Below, piece after piece: positions 50,803 to 59,602 of a stretch of 64,000 bases of DNA (within the stretch, counting starts at the first letter, position 1; each line of letters begins with the position of its first letter). Source of the stretch: VXYL01 sp963665195 (GTDB taxonomy: Bacteria > Pseudomonadota > Gammaproteobacteria > Pseudomonadales > Azotimanducaceae); the NCBI GenBank assembly GCA_963665195.1, contig OY762070.1:1984001-2048000 (forward strand), in the 5' to 3' direction. The position numbers and the translations under genes were made by a program. The notes beneath the pieces were generated by a model. The model searched no databases and had not been told where the DNA came from. It saw nothing but the letters and a program-made list of their open reading frames with translations.

Positions 50803-52313
50803 GCGATGCCCGCTACGCCCGGGACAGTTTCGATGTAGCGATCATCGGCGCGGGCCTGTCCGGCATCGGCGCGGCCTGCCACCTGCAGCGCACGTGCCCC
50901 GGCAAGACCTTCGTCATCCTCGAGGCCCGACACGCCATCGGCGGCACTTGGGACCTGTTCCGCTACCCCGGCGTGCGCTCGGACAGCGACATGCATACGC
51001 TCGGCTACGACTTCAAACCGTGGCTGGACGCCAAGGCCATCGCCGACGGCCCGGCGATCCTGCGCTACGTCGAGGAAGCCGCTGCAGAGAACGGCATCGC
51101 CCCGCACATTCGCTTCGGGCATCGCGTGACCAAGGCGCATTGGCGCAGCGACCAGGCCCGCTGGCGGCTGGAAGCGCAGACGCAGGGCAGCAGCGTTGCG
51201 ATCAACGCCAACATGCTGCTCATGTGCGGCGGCTACTACCGCTACGACGCGGGGCACATGCCGCGCTTCGCGGGCATCGAGCGTTTCCAAGGGCCGGTGA
51301 TCCACCCCCAGGCGTGGCCCGAGGACCTCGACTACGCCGGCAAGCGCGTCGTCATCATCGGCAGCGGCGCAACCGCCATGACGCTGGCGCCGGCGATGGC
51401 CGAGGGCGGCGCCCAAGTGACGATGGTGCAGCGCTCGCCCACCTACGTCGTGTCGCGGCCTTCCGAGGATGCCCTCGCCAACGCGCTGCGCCGCTGCCTG
51501 CCGCCGCGCCTGGCCTATGCCGCGGCGCGCTGGAAGAACATCGCCCTCGGCCGCTGGTTCTACCGCCTGACGCGCACGCGGCCGGAGAAGGTGCGCGACA
51601 AGCTGCTCGGCATGGTGCGCCGCCAGCTCGGCCCAGACTACGACATCGAGACGCACTTCACGCCGCGCTACAACCCGTGGGACCAGCGCCTCTGCCTGGT
51701 GCCGGACAGCGATTTGTTCCGCGCCATCAACTCGGGAGCCCTGGAAGTGGTAACCGACACCATCGACGGCTTCACGAAGCGCGGGCTTGCCCTCGGCAGC
51801 GGCAGGGAGGTCGATGCGGACATCATCGTCGCCGCCACGGGGCTGAGGCTGCAGGTGATGGCCGGCATCGCGGTGAGCGTGGACGGTCGCGCCGTGGACT
51901 TCCCGAAGACCTACGTCTACAAGGGATGCATGTTCTCGGACGTGCCGAATCTGGTGCAGACCTTCGGCTACGTCAACGCCTCGTGGACGCTGCGCGCGGA
52001 CCTCATCGCCCACTACGCCTGCCGCCTGCTGAACCGCATGGACGCCTTCAGCGCGCGCCAATGCACGCCACGGCTCGGCGAGTCGGAGCACAGCATGGCG
52101 CAGCGGCCCTGGATCGACGGCTTCTCCGCCGGCTACATCCAGCGCAGCCTTGCCGAACTCCCGAAGCAGGGCGACCGCGCACCGTGGCTGAACGTCCAAG
52201 ACTACGCCGAGGACCGCAAGCTGCTGCTCGATGCGCCGATCGACGACGGCGTGCTGCACTTCAACGATGCATCGAGCGCGAAGCCAGCCGACATTGCCGC
52301 CAAGGCCGCATGA
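50799..52313 (+). CDS. flavin-containing Baeyer-Villiger-type monooxygenase
   Basis: The protein is 504 aa from ATG 50799. The FAD-binding GAGLSGIG lies at residues 17-24, the BVMO fingerprint FQGPVIHPQAWP at 163-174 and the NADPH-binding GSGATAM at 188-194; the HAIGGTWDLFRYPG and YNPWDQRLC blocks are EthA-like. Such enzymes insert oxygen next to a ketone, or oxidise sulfur/nitrogen. It is the last gene of the run from 46395. The C-terminus loses similarity after about residue 480. Confidence 0.93.
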   Translation: MSDARYARDSFDVAIIGAGLSGIGAACHLQRTCPGKTFVILEARHAIGGTWDLFRYPGVRSDSDMHTLGYDFKPWLDAKAIADGPAILRYVEEAAAENGIAPHIRFGHRVTKAHWRSDQARWRLEAQTQGSSVAINANMLLMCGGYYRYDAGHMPRFAGIERFQGPVIHPQAWPEDLDYAGKRVVIIGSGATAMTLAPAMAEGGAQVTMVQRSPTYVVSRPSEDALANALRRCLPPRLAYAAARWKNIALGRWFYRLTRTRPEKVRDKLLGMVRRQLGPDYDIETHFTPRYNPWDQRLCLVPDSDLFRAINSGALEVVTDTIDGFTKRGLALGSGREVDADIIVAATGLRLQVMAGIAVSVDGRAVDFPKTYVYKGCMFSDVPNLVQTFGYVNASWTLRADLIAHYACRLLNRMDAFSARQCTPRLGESEHSMAQRPWIDGFSAGYIQRSLAELPKQGDRAPWLNVQDYAEDRKLLLDAPIDDGVLHFNDASSAKPADIAAKAA

Positions 52314-52380
52314 CTCGGCCGGGTTTCAGCTCTTCGAGTTGACCCGTGCCCAAGAACTCATGCCTATGCGTCCCGCCAAG

Positions 52381-52440
52381 GGCCTCGATCGGCCAACGGA
52401 CGGCTTCGCAGGCTTCGCCCAGCGTCACGAGGACCGGGTG
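52381..52440 (-). pseudogene. remnant of a HigA-like antitoxin gene
   Basis: On the minus strand this 60-base stretch encodes HPVLVTLGEACEAVRWPIE, nearly the same as the VLVTLVEAYEAVRWSID end of the ORF at 52601-52792. The surrounding frame is meaningless, so only a relic of one exon-like block is left. It appears to be a second copy of the same antitoxin segment, about 220 bases away. Confidence 0.5.
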
Positions 52441-52600
52441 ATCCTCCCGAAGCACCTGACGAACGGTCAGCCCGTGAGCGGGTACTCGCGCACGAGGGTG
52501 TCGGCGGGGAGATTCCACTTGCTCGACAATGCGCGGATCATCGGCAAGGTCAGCGGACGCCGTCGGTTCAGGATTTCAGAGGCACGCGGCTGCGAGCCGA

Positions 52601-52792
52601 TCAGTCAATCGACCAACGTACGGCTTCATAGGCTTCGACCAGCGTGACGAGGACCTCTAGGCGGTCGCCATCGCTGGAGTCGGACGGACTTGCCATCAAG
52701 CGGTCGATTTCCTTGAGGGCGGCATCGTACTCGTCCTCGGTCTTGATCGGTTTCACGTCTACTGGAGCTCCCTGGCTAGACTTCCGAAGCAT
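52601..52792 (-). pseudogene. truncated HigA-like antitoxin
   Basis: 63 codons read VKPIKTEDEYDAALKEIDRLM ... GDRLEVLVTLVEAYEAVRW, the conserved N-terminal region of HigA-type antitoxins (normally about 100-140 aa with a C-terminal HTH). A stop follows where the DP-x-EAI region and HTH should be. No HigB toxin is seen nearby. The short product could still be made, but it lacks DNA-binding ability. The region 52314-52600 upstream of its stop holds only the second relic. Confidence 0.65.
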
Positions 52793-52816
52793 CGACCCTG
52801 TCGTACTCGGTCGGGC

Positions 52817-53326
52817 TCAGTCCTTGTCCTCTTCGGCGTCAGCGGCGACTCCCGAAGCGACATCGAACGCTGCCTCGAACGCCACGGGCTGAACGCCCCG
52901 CGGCTTGCGGCGCACCACGACGGTGCCCGCGAGCTTGTCGTGCCAGCCCTGCTTCCTGCCGTCGAACGCGACCCAAAGGATGCCGAGGCCGAGAGGCAGG
53001 ATCGAAACGAAATACGCGAAGTAGCGGCCCACGAGCTGTCCCGCGGACGGCTTGCCGCCGGTCTGCGCGTCGACGATGGTGGCGGCGATGGCCATCTTGC
53101 CCGGCGTCGCCTGCCTGTACAGCCAGAACAGGATGATCGCGACGGCAGGCAGGACGTAGGTGATGAGGAACTCCGCCGGGGCCGGCATGAGCGTCTCGCG
53201 CAGGAAGTACGCTTCGCCGTAGATGGACAAGATCAGCGGCACGGTGATGATGGCGAGCAGCAGCGAGTCCATGACGGTCGCCCAGACCCGGATCCAGAAT
53301 CCGGCGTAGATGAGGTTTCGTGCCAT
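52817..53326 (-). CDS. RDD-family membrane protein
   Basis: The 169-aa protein begins with the RDD-type helix (YAGFWIRVWATVMDSLLLAII, with Arg and Asp in membrane positions). A second helix (about 55-70) leads to ATPGKMAIAATIVD, the conserved TPGK loop of RDD proteins. A third (about 103-125) precedes the DGRKQGWHDKLAGTVVV end motif. RDD proteins are small membrane components, some acting as ion exchangers; the role here is unknown. The acidic C-terminal tail is extra. Confidence 0.85.
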   Translation of the reverse strand: MARNLIYAGFWIRVWATVMDSLLLAIITVPLILSIYGEAYFLRETLMPAPAEFLITYVLPAVAIILFWLYRQATPGKMAIAATIVDAQTGGKPSAGQLVGRYFAYFVSILPLGLGILWVAFDGRKQGWHDKLAGTVVVRRKPRGVQPVAFEAAFDVASGVAADAEEDKD

Positions 53327-53350
53327 TGCGACTTCCAGGCCGGTGCGGAC

Positions 53351-53905
53351 TCAGGGCCCTTCCGGCAGCCCTTCGTCCGGCTGCACCCCAAGGGTGTTGA
53401 GCGCCATCGCCAGCATGTTGTACTGGCCGACCGTGAACACGATGTCCATGATCTGGCGGGTGTCGTAGTGCGCCGCGAGGCTGGCGTAGGCGGCATCGGA
53501 GAGGTGCGTGTCGCGCTTCAGTTCGTCCACGGCGGCGAGCAGGGCGCGTTCGTTGTCCGGCCAGTCGCTGCCAGTCGAGCCTTCGCGAACCGCAGCGATC
53601 TCTGCATCCGCCATGCCGGCGCCGCGAGCGATCTGCACATGCTGGCGCCACTCGTACTCGCAATCCGCCAAGTGGCCGATGCGCAGGATGAGAATCTCGC
53701 GGTCCCGCAGACTCAGCGTGGACTTGCCGAGGATGTGGTTGGCGAAGACCAGCCAGCGGCGGAACAGGTCCGCGTGGTTCAGGAGCGTCGTGAAGACGTT
53801 GAACGTGCGCCCCTGGGCGACGAACGGCTTCATGATCTCCGCTTGCGCATCGGACCAATCCTCTTCGGGCAGAGGTGCTACTCGCGGTTCGCTAAGGCGT
53901 GGCAT
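53351..53905 (-). CDS. carboxymuconolactone decarboxylase / AhpD-like protein
   Basis: The protein is 184 aa from ATG 53905. The AhpD-fold core reads LRDREILILRIGHLADCEYEWRQHVQIARGAGM, with one Cys and a His three residues after the second Trp-flanked position; the CxxC of peroxidase members is lacking, so a decarboxylase-like or unknown role is more likely than peroxidase. The second half DIVFTVGQYNMLAMALNTLG is typical of the family. It is co-directional with the RDD gene (24-base gap). Confidence 0.85.
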   Translation of the reverse strand: MPRLSEPRVAPLPEEDWSDAQAEIMKPFVAQGRTFNVFTTLLNHADLFRRWLVFANHILGKSTLSLRDREILILRIGHLADCEYEWRQHVQIARGAGMADAEIAAVREGSTGSDWPDNERALLAAVDELKRDTHLSDAAYASLAAHYDTRQIMDIVFTVGQYNMLAMALNTLGVQPDEGLPEGP

Positions 53906-54467
53906 GTGAACTCCTATGACTCGGCTTCTAGGCCGATCGAATCGCTTGAAACCTTTCGAGCGCAAGTGGTGCTTGCACCACGGCGACGGATGCGCAGCAT
54001 AGCGCATCGGATGTTCGGCTTGCCGTGGTCGGCTACTGGCGATAGCTGACGGTTCAGCCACGGACGCGATCTTGAAGTCGGCGCCGGACAGATGGGGTGT
54101 ACGGCAGACCGGACGCTGTGGATTCACGTCAGGTTGCAGGAGGCGCTGGCGACCGAGTTGAGGTTGCCTTTCGCAGCCTTTCGCATATGTCGGCCGGGCG
54201 TTCTTGGCAAACGACGAGGTGAGATTCGATGTCCACGACATCACCGTTCTATGGGACGGACAGTCGAGGGACCAGAGCCGACGCGACGGGTAGCACGCCT
54301 GCTCGTACCAGCGGAGCCGGTATCTACGAGCCGTTGTAGCACCTTGCGCAGCTCCTCTACGGTTAGCCTCCGGGCAACGCATGCAAGCCGAGCAGTTCGC
54401 CGAGCTTCCGATAGCTCTCCCACAGCCGTGTGTCCACAACATGCTGCCCGACCGCTTCTAGCCGCGC
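53906..54467. other. 562-base region without a clear gene
   Basis: This region lies between yacG (ending 54468) and the AhpD-like gene. Short open frames on both strands show mixed codon usage. On the minus strand fragments such as LWESYRKLGELLGLHA and TVEELRKVLQRLV in different frames look like decayed coding sequence, possibly a broken small gene. No promoter was identified. Confidence 0.45.
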
Positions 54468-54662
54468 TCAATCGCGCTCCAAATCTCCCGAATGCACATC
54501 CCGCAGCGGCTCGCCGGGGATGCGGTTGCGCTCTTCGGCCCAGTCGCCGAAGTCGATCAGTCGGCAGCGCTCGGAGCAGAACGGGCGGTACTTGCTGGCG
54601 GCGGACCAGCGCACCGGCTTGCGGCAGGTTGGGCAGGGGAGGATTCGCTCGGGCTCGGGCAT
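54468..54662 (-). CDS. yacG: DNA gyrase inhibitor YacG
   Basis: The 64-aa zinc protein has the YacG pattern: CPTCRKPV ... FCSERCRLIDFGDWAEE, giving four cysteines (CxxC and CxxxC) for one zinc, then the conserved D-x-G-x-W. YacG binds the GyrB C-terminus and blocks gyrase. The length is normal. It starts 4 bases after the stop of the upstream deacylase-like gene, an unusual operon partner, since yacG usually lies with coaE/zapD. Confidence 0.9.
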   Translation of the reverse strand: MPEPERILPCPTCRKPVRWSAASKYRPFCSERCRLIDFGDWAEERNRIPGEPLRDVHSGDLERD

Positions 54663-54666
54663 GTCG

Positions 54667-56334
54667 TCAACCAGCGCGGACCGCTCCGGCCCTTCGCCCG
54701 TGGCGGAGCACCTGCCCCGCCCTCGCGTCCGTCAGCTCGCCATCGAGTACGTGGAACTCGCCGTTCACCAGGGTCGCCTTGTAGCCGATGCTGCCTTGCG
54801 TGAGGCGCGATGCCCCGGCGGGAAAGTCGGTGACCCGGTAGGGATGCGTTTCCGCGACGGTGTCGGCGTCGAATACGTTGATGTCGGCGCGCATGCCCGG
54901 TGCGAGAGCGCCGCGGTCCTTGAGGCCGAGGATTCGGGCCGCGCCGCTGGTCAGCCGACGGATGCCCTCGCCCATGGTGAAGAGACCGTCTTCGCGAATC
55001 CAATGCGACAGCACGAACGTCGCCCAGCCGGCATCCATCACCATGCCGACGTGGGCGCCGGCGTCGCCAACGCCGGGAAAGACGCCGCCCTCGAAGAGGT
55101 CGCGAAGTGCTTTGAGGTTCTGGTTCTCGCCGACGTGGTTGAAGAGCGCCTTGCCGTCCGTCTCATCCGAGAGGCGCAGGAACGTCTCCGACCAGTGTTC
55201 GCCGGCCGCCTCGGCCATCGACGCGAGGTTGTTGTGGCTGCCGAGCGCGTGGTCGGGCGAGGTGCCGCTGCCGAGGTAGTACATCCAGCTCGGCCGGGCC
55301 CAGCCCTGCTGTTCGCCGCGGGCCTCCGCCACAAGCCGGGCGCGGAAGTCCGGATCGCGGACCGCTTCGATGCGCACGTCGACGGCCATCGCCCGGAGCT
55401 TCGCCCAGTTCTCGCCGCGGCACGGCACGAGCGCCTGCAAGCCGAGCAGCGCGCCGCTGCCCCGCACTTGCGCCACGCCCGAAAGGTCTCGCCCGGCGGC
55501 GATCTTGCGGATCGCTTCGAGACGCTTGCGGCCGGCGTCGTCGTCGAAGCCTTGCAGCGTGGAGTTGAACAGCATGCGCGCTCCGGTGGCGCCGACCACA
55601 TGGTCGACGTGGTCGAAGCGCATGCCGACATGCTGGTAGAGCGCATTGCGCGACGCGACCTCGTTGCCGATCAGCACCAGCTCGTCCAGTTCCGCCAGGG
55701 TGCCGGGCACCGCCCGACCATCGGGAATGCGGTGGCCGCTATAGCGATTCGAGGAGAACCCGACCGCGCCGCTGTCGATGGCCTCGCCGACCAGGCGGGC
55801 CATCTCGTGCTTCTCCGCGTCCGTCGCATCCTCTTCGACGCCGCGCTCCCCCATGACGAAGTAGCGCAGCGCACCGTGGCCGATCATGCCGGCGATGTTG
55901 ATGCCCGGGCCGAGCCTCTCCACGGAGTCCAGATAGCCGCCGTAGTCCACCCAGTCCCACGGCAGCCCCGTGAGGATCGACTCGCGGGGAATATCCTCGA
56001 CGGTCTCCATCATGCCGGCGAGAAGTTCGCGGTGCTCCGGTCGGCAAGGAGCGAAGGTCACGCCGCAGTTGCCGATCAGCGCCGTCGTGACGCCGTGGCA
56101 GGAGACCGGGGAGACGTGCGGATCCCAGCAGATCTGCGCATCGAGGTGCGTGTGCATGTCGATGAACCCGGGCGTCACCGTCATGCCCGCGGCGTCGAGT
56201 TCGCGCCGACCCTTGGCATCGACCTTGCCGACGGCGGTGATCGTCCCGTCGTCCACCGCCACGTCCCCCGGCGCCGGTTCCCCCCCAAGCCCGTCGACGA
56301 CCTGACCTCCCCGGATCACCAGTTGATGCGCCAT
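54667..56334 (-). CDS. N-acyl-D-amino-acid deacylase-like amidohydrolase
   Basis: The protein is 555 aa from ATG 56334, placed 9 bases after a G-rich ribosome binding site; an ATG at 56343 is too close to it. The amidohydrolase-3 signatures are the N-terminal LVIRGGQVVDGLGG beta sandwich, metal-binding TPGFIDMHTHLDAQ, HGVTTALIGNCGV, YQHVGMRFD and the C-terminal GRADINVFD-like GMRADINVFDADTV. Family members remove acyl groups from D-amino acids or hydrolyse related amides. The enzyme looks intact; its substrate is inferred from family only. Confidence 0.85.
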   Translation of the reverse strand: MAHQLVIRGGQVVDGLGGEPAPGDVAVDDGTITAVGKVDAKGRRELDAAGMTVTPGFIDMHTHLDAQICWDPHVSPVSCHGVTTALIGNCGVTFAPCRPEHRELLAGMMETVEDIPRESILTGLPWDWVDYGGYLDSVERLGPGINIAGMIGHGALRYFVMGERGVEEDATDAEKHEMARLVGEAIDSGAVGFSSNRYSGHRIPDGRAVPGTLAELDELVLIGNEVASRNALYQHVGMRFDHVDHVVGATGARMLFNSTLQGFDDDAGRKRLEAIRKIAAGRDLSGVAQVRGSGALLGLQALVPCRGENWAKLRAMAVDVRIEAVRDPDFRARLVAEARGEQQGWARPSWMYYLGSGTSPDHALGSHNNLASMAEAAGEHWSETFLRLSDETDGKALFNHVGENQNLKALRDLFEGGVFPGVGDAGAHVGMVMDAGWATFVLSHWIREDGLFTMGEGIRRLTSGAARILGLKDRGALAPGMRADINVFDADTVAETHPYRVTDFPAGASRLTQGSIGYKATLVNGEFHVLDGELTDARAGQVLRHGRRAGAVRAG

Positions 56335-56431
56335 GCTGTGCATCCCCCCAAGCTGCGGCTGCGTCGATTGTAGCGGCTTGCGCTGCAGAGGTGACGAGCG
56401 CCCCGCTGAAGTCCCGGAATGTTGTTTTCGG

Positions 56432-56460
56432 TATACTTGGCTACTCGTTCAGGTAGACCT
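56432..56460 (+). promoter_or_regulatory. candidate promoter/operator of hipBA
   Basis: TATACT (56432-56437) resembles a -10, and the palindrome AGGT-AG-ACCT (56451-56460) lies 8 bases before the hipB GTG. HipB-type proteins repress their own operon by binding upstream palindromes. No good -35 was found, so the assignment is tentative. Confidence 0.35.
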
Positions 56461-56468
56461 AAAGCAAC

Positions 56469-56810
56469 GTGCCGAGACCGACGGCCATAGCCAAGCATCC
56501 CCCTGCTGCCGTTGCGGACGCGGTGAGGAGCTTCGGCCGGAACATCCGCACCGCCCGTCTTCGCCGCCGCCTCACGCAGGCCGAAGTGGCCAAGCGCATC
56601 GGCGTGTCGCGCTTCGTCGTCGCGGATATGGAGAGGGGCAAGCCGAGTACGGGCGTCGCCGCGTATGTCGGAGCGCTGTGGGCGCTTGGGCTCCTCGACC
56701 ACATGCAGGACGTGGCCGATCCGGAAAGGGACGCGGAAGGCGTGCTGCTCGATCGGCTGCACGGCCCCCAGCGGGGGCGAACGCAAGGCCCGCTCAGCGA
56801 TGACTTCTGA
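56469..56810 (+). CDS. hipB: HipB-like Xre-family antitoxin
   Basis: The protein is 113 aa from GTG 56469. The helix-turn-helix RRLTQAEVAKRIGVSRFVVADMERG lies at residues about 33-57 after a basic N-terminal extension; the second half, LWALGLLDHMQDVADPERD, forms dimer/toxin-contact helices. It overlaps hipA by 11 bases and would neutralise HipA and repress the operon. Confidence 0.85.
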   Translation: MPRPTAIAKHPPAAVADAVRSFGRNIRTARLRRRLTQAEVAKRIGVSRFVVADMERGKPSTGVAAYVGALWALGLLDHMQDVADPERDAEGVLLDRLHGPQRGRTQGPLSDDF

Positions 56811-58056
56811 CCGCGAGTGCTACGTCTACATCGTGCTGCCCGGTGAGACCGAGTTCACCACGGCGGGGCGCTTCCGCGTCGCGACGCGGGACGGCGTTCC
56901 GGTCGGCGCTTTCGTCTACGGTCGTCGATACCGCGACCGCGCCGATGCCGTGGCGGTCGACCCCGTGGAACTGCGCCTCGCGGACGGACAGTACAACACG
57001 GTTCGCATGGGCGGATTCTTCGGCGCGATCCGCGATGCCATGCCGGACTGGTGGGGCCGACGCACCATCGATCGCCGGACGGCGGGCCGCGCCCTCGAGG
57101 AGTTCGACTACTTGCTCGAGGGGCCCGACGACCGCATCGGCGCTTTGGGGTTCGGCAGTTCCTCCCTGCCGCCGGACACCGACTGGCAAGGAAGGGCCAT
57201 GGTGGACTTGGCGGAGTTGCAGCGCGGCGCCGATCTGATCGTCGCGGACCGTGCGGACAGCCAGGACCCCGCGGTGGAACAGGCCGAGGCGTTGCTTCTT
57301 CCCGGTACTTCCGTCGGCGGTGCCCGGCCGAAGACGGTCGTGCGGGATGCAGAGGACCTATGGATTGCGAAGTTCTCGCGCCACGACGATCGCTGGAATC
57401 TGCCGAGAGTCGAACAGGGCATGTTGGCATTGGCCCGGGCTTGCGGATTGGCTGTTGCGGACAGTCGGCTGGTTTCGGTAGGTGGTCGCGATGTCTTGCT
57501 TGTGCGGCGGTTCGACCGTCAGTGGAACGGCACGAGCTTCTTCCGGTCGCGCATGGTGAGCGCTTTGACGCTCCTGCGCGCCGACGAAGCGGTGACCGAA
57601 CGCGGGCGCTGGTCCTATCTCCTGCTTGCCGACGAGGTTCGGCGAGCAAGCGGCGAACCGGTGGCGGACTTGCGCGAGCTCTTCGCGCGGATGTGCTTCA
57701 ACGCCGCAGTTTCGAACTTGGACGACCATCCTCGCAACCATGCTGTCGTCGCCGCGCACCGGACTTGGCGATTGAGCCCGGCCTATGATCTGACGCCGAC
57801 GCCCGCCATCGCGCAAGAGCGGCGCGACTTGGCGATGATCTGCGGCCCGTACGGGCGTGGCGCCAACCAAGGCAACCTGGTCGGCGGCCATGGCCGATTC
57901 CTGCTCTCGGAGGCCGATGCGAAGGATCTGTTCGAGCGCATCGTCGCGACCGTGCGTGGCGGCTGGCGTGGGGCGATGCGACGCGCGGGGGTCAGCGGCG
58001 CCGATCGCGAGCGCATCGCGAGTGCCTTCGTCTACAGCGGATTGATGCACTCCTGA
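56800..58056 (+). CDS. hipA: HipA-like serine/threonine kinase toxin
   Basis: The 418-aa protein has the HipA fold: an N-terminal subdomain with GRFRVATRDG..GAFVYGRRY, the gatekeeper/P-loop-like LPGTSVGGARPKTVV containing the autophosphorylation region, the ATP lysine in LWIAKF, the catalytic NLDDHPRNHAVV and the metal-binding LSPAYDLTPT. HipA of E. coli phosphorylates GltX and induces persistence; targets of relatives vary. It appears complete. The start ATG at 56800 lies inside hipB. Confidence 0.9.
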   Translation: MTSDRECYVYIVLPGETEFTTAGRFRVATRDGVPVGAFVYGRRYRDRADAVAVDPVELRLADGQYNTVRMGGFFGAIRDAMPDWWGRRTIDRRTAGRALEEFDYLLEGPDDRIGALGFGSSSLPPDTDWQGRAMVDLAELQRGADLIVADRADSQDPAVEQAEALLLPGTSVGGARPKTVVRDAEDLWIAKFSRHDDRWNLPRVEQGMLALARACGLAVADSRLVSVGGRDVLLVRRFDRQWNGTSFFRSRMVSALTLLRADEAVTERGRWSYLLLADEVRRASGEPVADLRELFARMCFNAAVSNLDDHPRNHAVVAAHRTWRLSPAYDLTPTPAIAQERRDLAMICGPYGRGANQGNLVGGHGRFLLSEADAKDLFERIVATVRGGWRGAMRRAGVSGADRERIASAFVYSGLMHS

Positions 58057-58090
58057 CCGGTACGACCGGTACGACCGGCACGACCGGTAC
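58055..58090 (+). repeat. four 9-bp tandem repeats at the hipA 3' end
   Basis: GACCGGTAC occurs three times, with one GACCGGCAC variant as the third unit, starting inside the hipA stop codon. Each unit holds the palindrome ACCGGT, so RNA could fold into short hairpins and might act as a terminator or slow decay of the message. Confidence 0.8.
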
Positions 58091-58198
58091 GCTCCTTCAA
58101 GGGCGGGCTTGGCCTTCGCCTCCGAGCCATGTGACGCGACCCCGGCCGTCGTGGTTCAATCGCCGCCCGCCACGCACGAGACAGACCCAAGCGAGCCC

Positions 58199-59602
58199 AT
58201 GCCCCAGCCCAACGTACTGCTGTTCTTCACCGACGATCAGCGCTTCGACACCATCGCCGCGCTCGGCAACAGCGCCATCGCGACGCCCAATATCGACCGG
58301 CTCGTGCAGCGCGGCACGACCTTCACCCACGCGCACATTCCCTGCGGCACGCACGGCGCGATCTGCATGCCGAGCCGCGCCATGCTGCACACCGGGCGCA
58401 CGCTCTTCCACCTGCGCGACTCCGGCAGCAGCATTCCCGCCGAACACGTCATGCTCGGCGAGGCGCTGCGCGGCGCGGGCTACCGGACCTGGGGTTCGGG
58501 CAAGTGGCACAACGGGCGCGAGTCGTTCAACCGCGGCTTCGACGATGGCGACGAGATCTACTTCGGCGGCATGGCGGACCACTGGAACGTGCCGGCCTAC
58601 CACTACGATCCGAGCGGCCGCTACGACAAGCGCCTTGCCTACATTCCCGATCCGCCGTCGTTCGGCAACAACGAGATCCACTGGCGCGATTGCGACCACA
58701 TCCACGCCGGCCGACACTCCAGCGAGATCCTCTGCGACGCGGTGATCGACCATCTCGACCGCCAAGAGGCGGACAAGCCATTCTTCGCCTACGTCTCGCT
58801 GCTCGCGCCGCACGATCCGCGCACCATGCCGGAGGAGTTCCGCGCCATGTACCCGCCGGAGGACGTGGAACTGCCGCCGAACTTCCTCGGCGGCCATCCG
58901 TTCGACAACGGGTCGCTGCGCATCCGCGACGAGCTTCTGGCCGAGTTTCCGAGAACGCCCGAGGAAGTGCGCCGCCACATGGCGGAGTACTACGCGATGA
59001 TCACCCACTTGGATCACGAATTCGGACGCGTGCTCGATGCGCTGGACGCGAACGGCCTCGCTGACAACACGCTGATCGTCTTCGCCGGCGACAACGGCCT
59101 CGCGGTCGGCCAGCATGGCCTGATGGGCAAGCAGAACTGCTACGAGCACAGCGTCCGGGTGCCGCTGATCTTCGCCGGCCCCGGGGTTCCCGAAGGAAGC
59201 CGAAGCGATGCCTTCGTCTATCTTTTCGACATCTTTCCGACGCTGTGCGAGCTCACCGGCACGCCGCGGCCAGGCAGCGTCGAGGGGAAGAGCCTCGTGG
59301 GGGCAATGCACGATCCGAGCGAGCGCGTGCGCGACACGCTCTACTTCGCCTACGTCGCCTCGCAGCGCGCCGTGAAGAACCGCACCCACAAGCTGATCGA
59401 GTACGCGGTGCGGGACCGGCAGCGGCAGACGCAGCTCTTCGATCTGGCGAACGATCCCTGGGAAACCACCAACTTGGCCGGCGCACCCGGCAGCGACCAA
59501 ATCATCGCCGAACTGCGCGTCGAGATGCTTCGCTACCGCGACGCTTGGGAAGCCGGCCACACCGGCCGCGGCGCGCGCTTCTGGGAACGCTACGCGGGCT
59601 GA
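58199..59602 (+). CDS. sulfatase (formylglycine-dependent, type I)
   Basis: The protein is 467 aa from ATG 58199. Metal-binding Asp12/Asp13 lie in LFFTDDQRFD. The formylglycine motif CMPSRAMLHTGR starts at Cys56, and GSGKWHNGRESFNRGFD and FAGDNGLAVGQHG (metal Asp/Asn), then GKQNCYEHSVRVPLI, complete the alkaline-phosphatase-like active site. It hydrolyses a sulfate ester. There is no signal peptide, so it is probably cytoplasmic, resembling choline-sulfatase-like rather than secreted polysaccharide sulfatases. The next gene, overlapping by one base, encodes the enzyme that converts Cys56 to formylglycine. Confidence 0.92.
   Translation: MPQPNVLLFFTDDQRFDTIAALGNSAIATPNIDRLVQRGTTFTHAHIPCGTHGAICMPSRAMLHTGRTLFHLRDSGSSIPAEHVMLGEALRGAGYRTWGSGKWHNGRESFNRGFDDGDEIYFGGMADHWNVPAYHYDPSGRYDKRLAYIPDPPSFGNNEIHWRDCDHIHAGRHSSEILCDAVIDHLDRQEADKPFFAYVSLLAPHDPRTMPEEFRAMYPPEDVELPPNFLGGHPFDNGSLRIRDELLAEFPRTPEEVRRHMAEYYAMITHLDHEFGRVLDALDANGLADNTLIVFAGDNGLAVGQHGLMGKQNCYEHSVRVPLIFAGPGVPEGSRSDAFVYLFDIFPTLCELTGTPRPGSVEGKSLVGAMHDPSERVRDTLYFAYVASQRAVKNRTHKLIEYAVRDRQRQTQLFDLANDPWETTNLAGAPGSDQIIAELRVEMLRYRDAWEAGHTGRGARFWERYAG

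Noticed and set aside
54092..56373. Long plus-strand open frames (230 and 647 codons) opposite yacG and the deacylase
   Set aside because: Shadow of the minus-strand genes, with no recognisable motifs.
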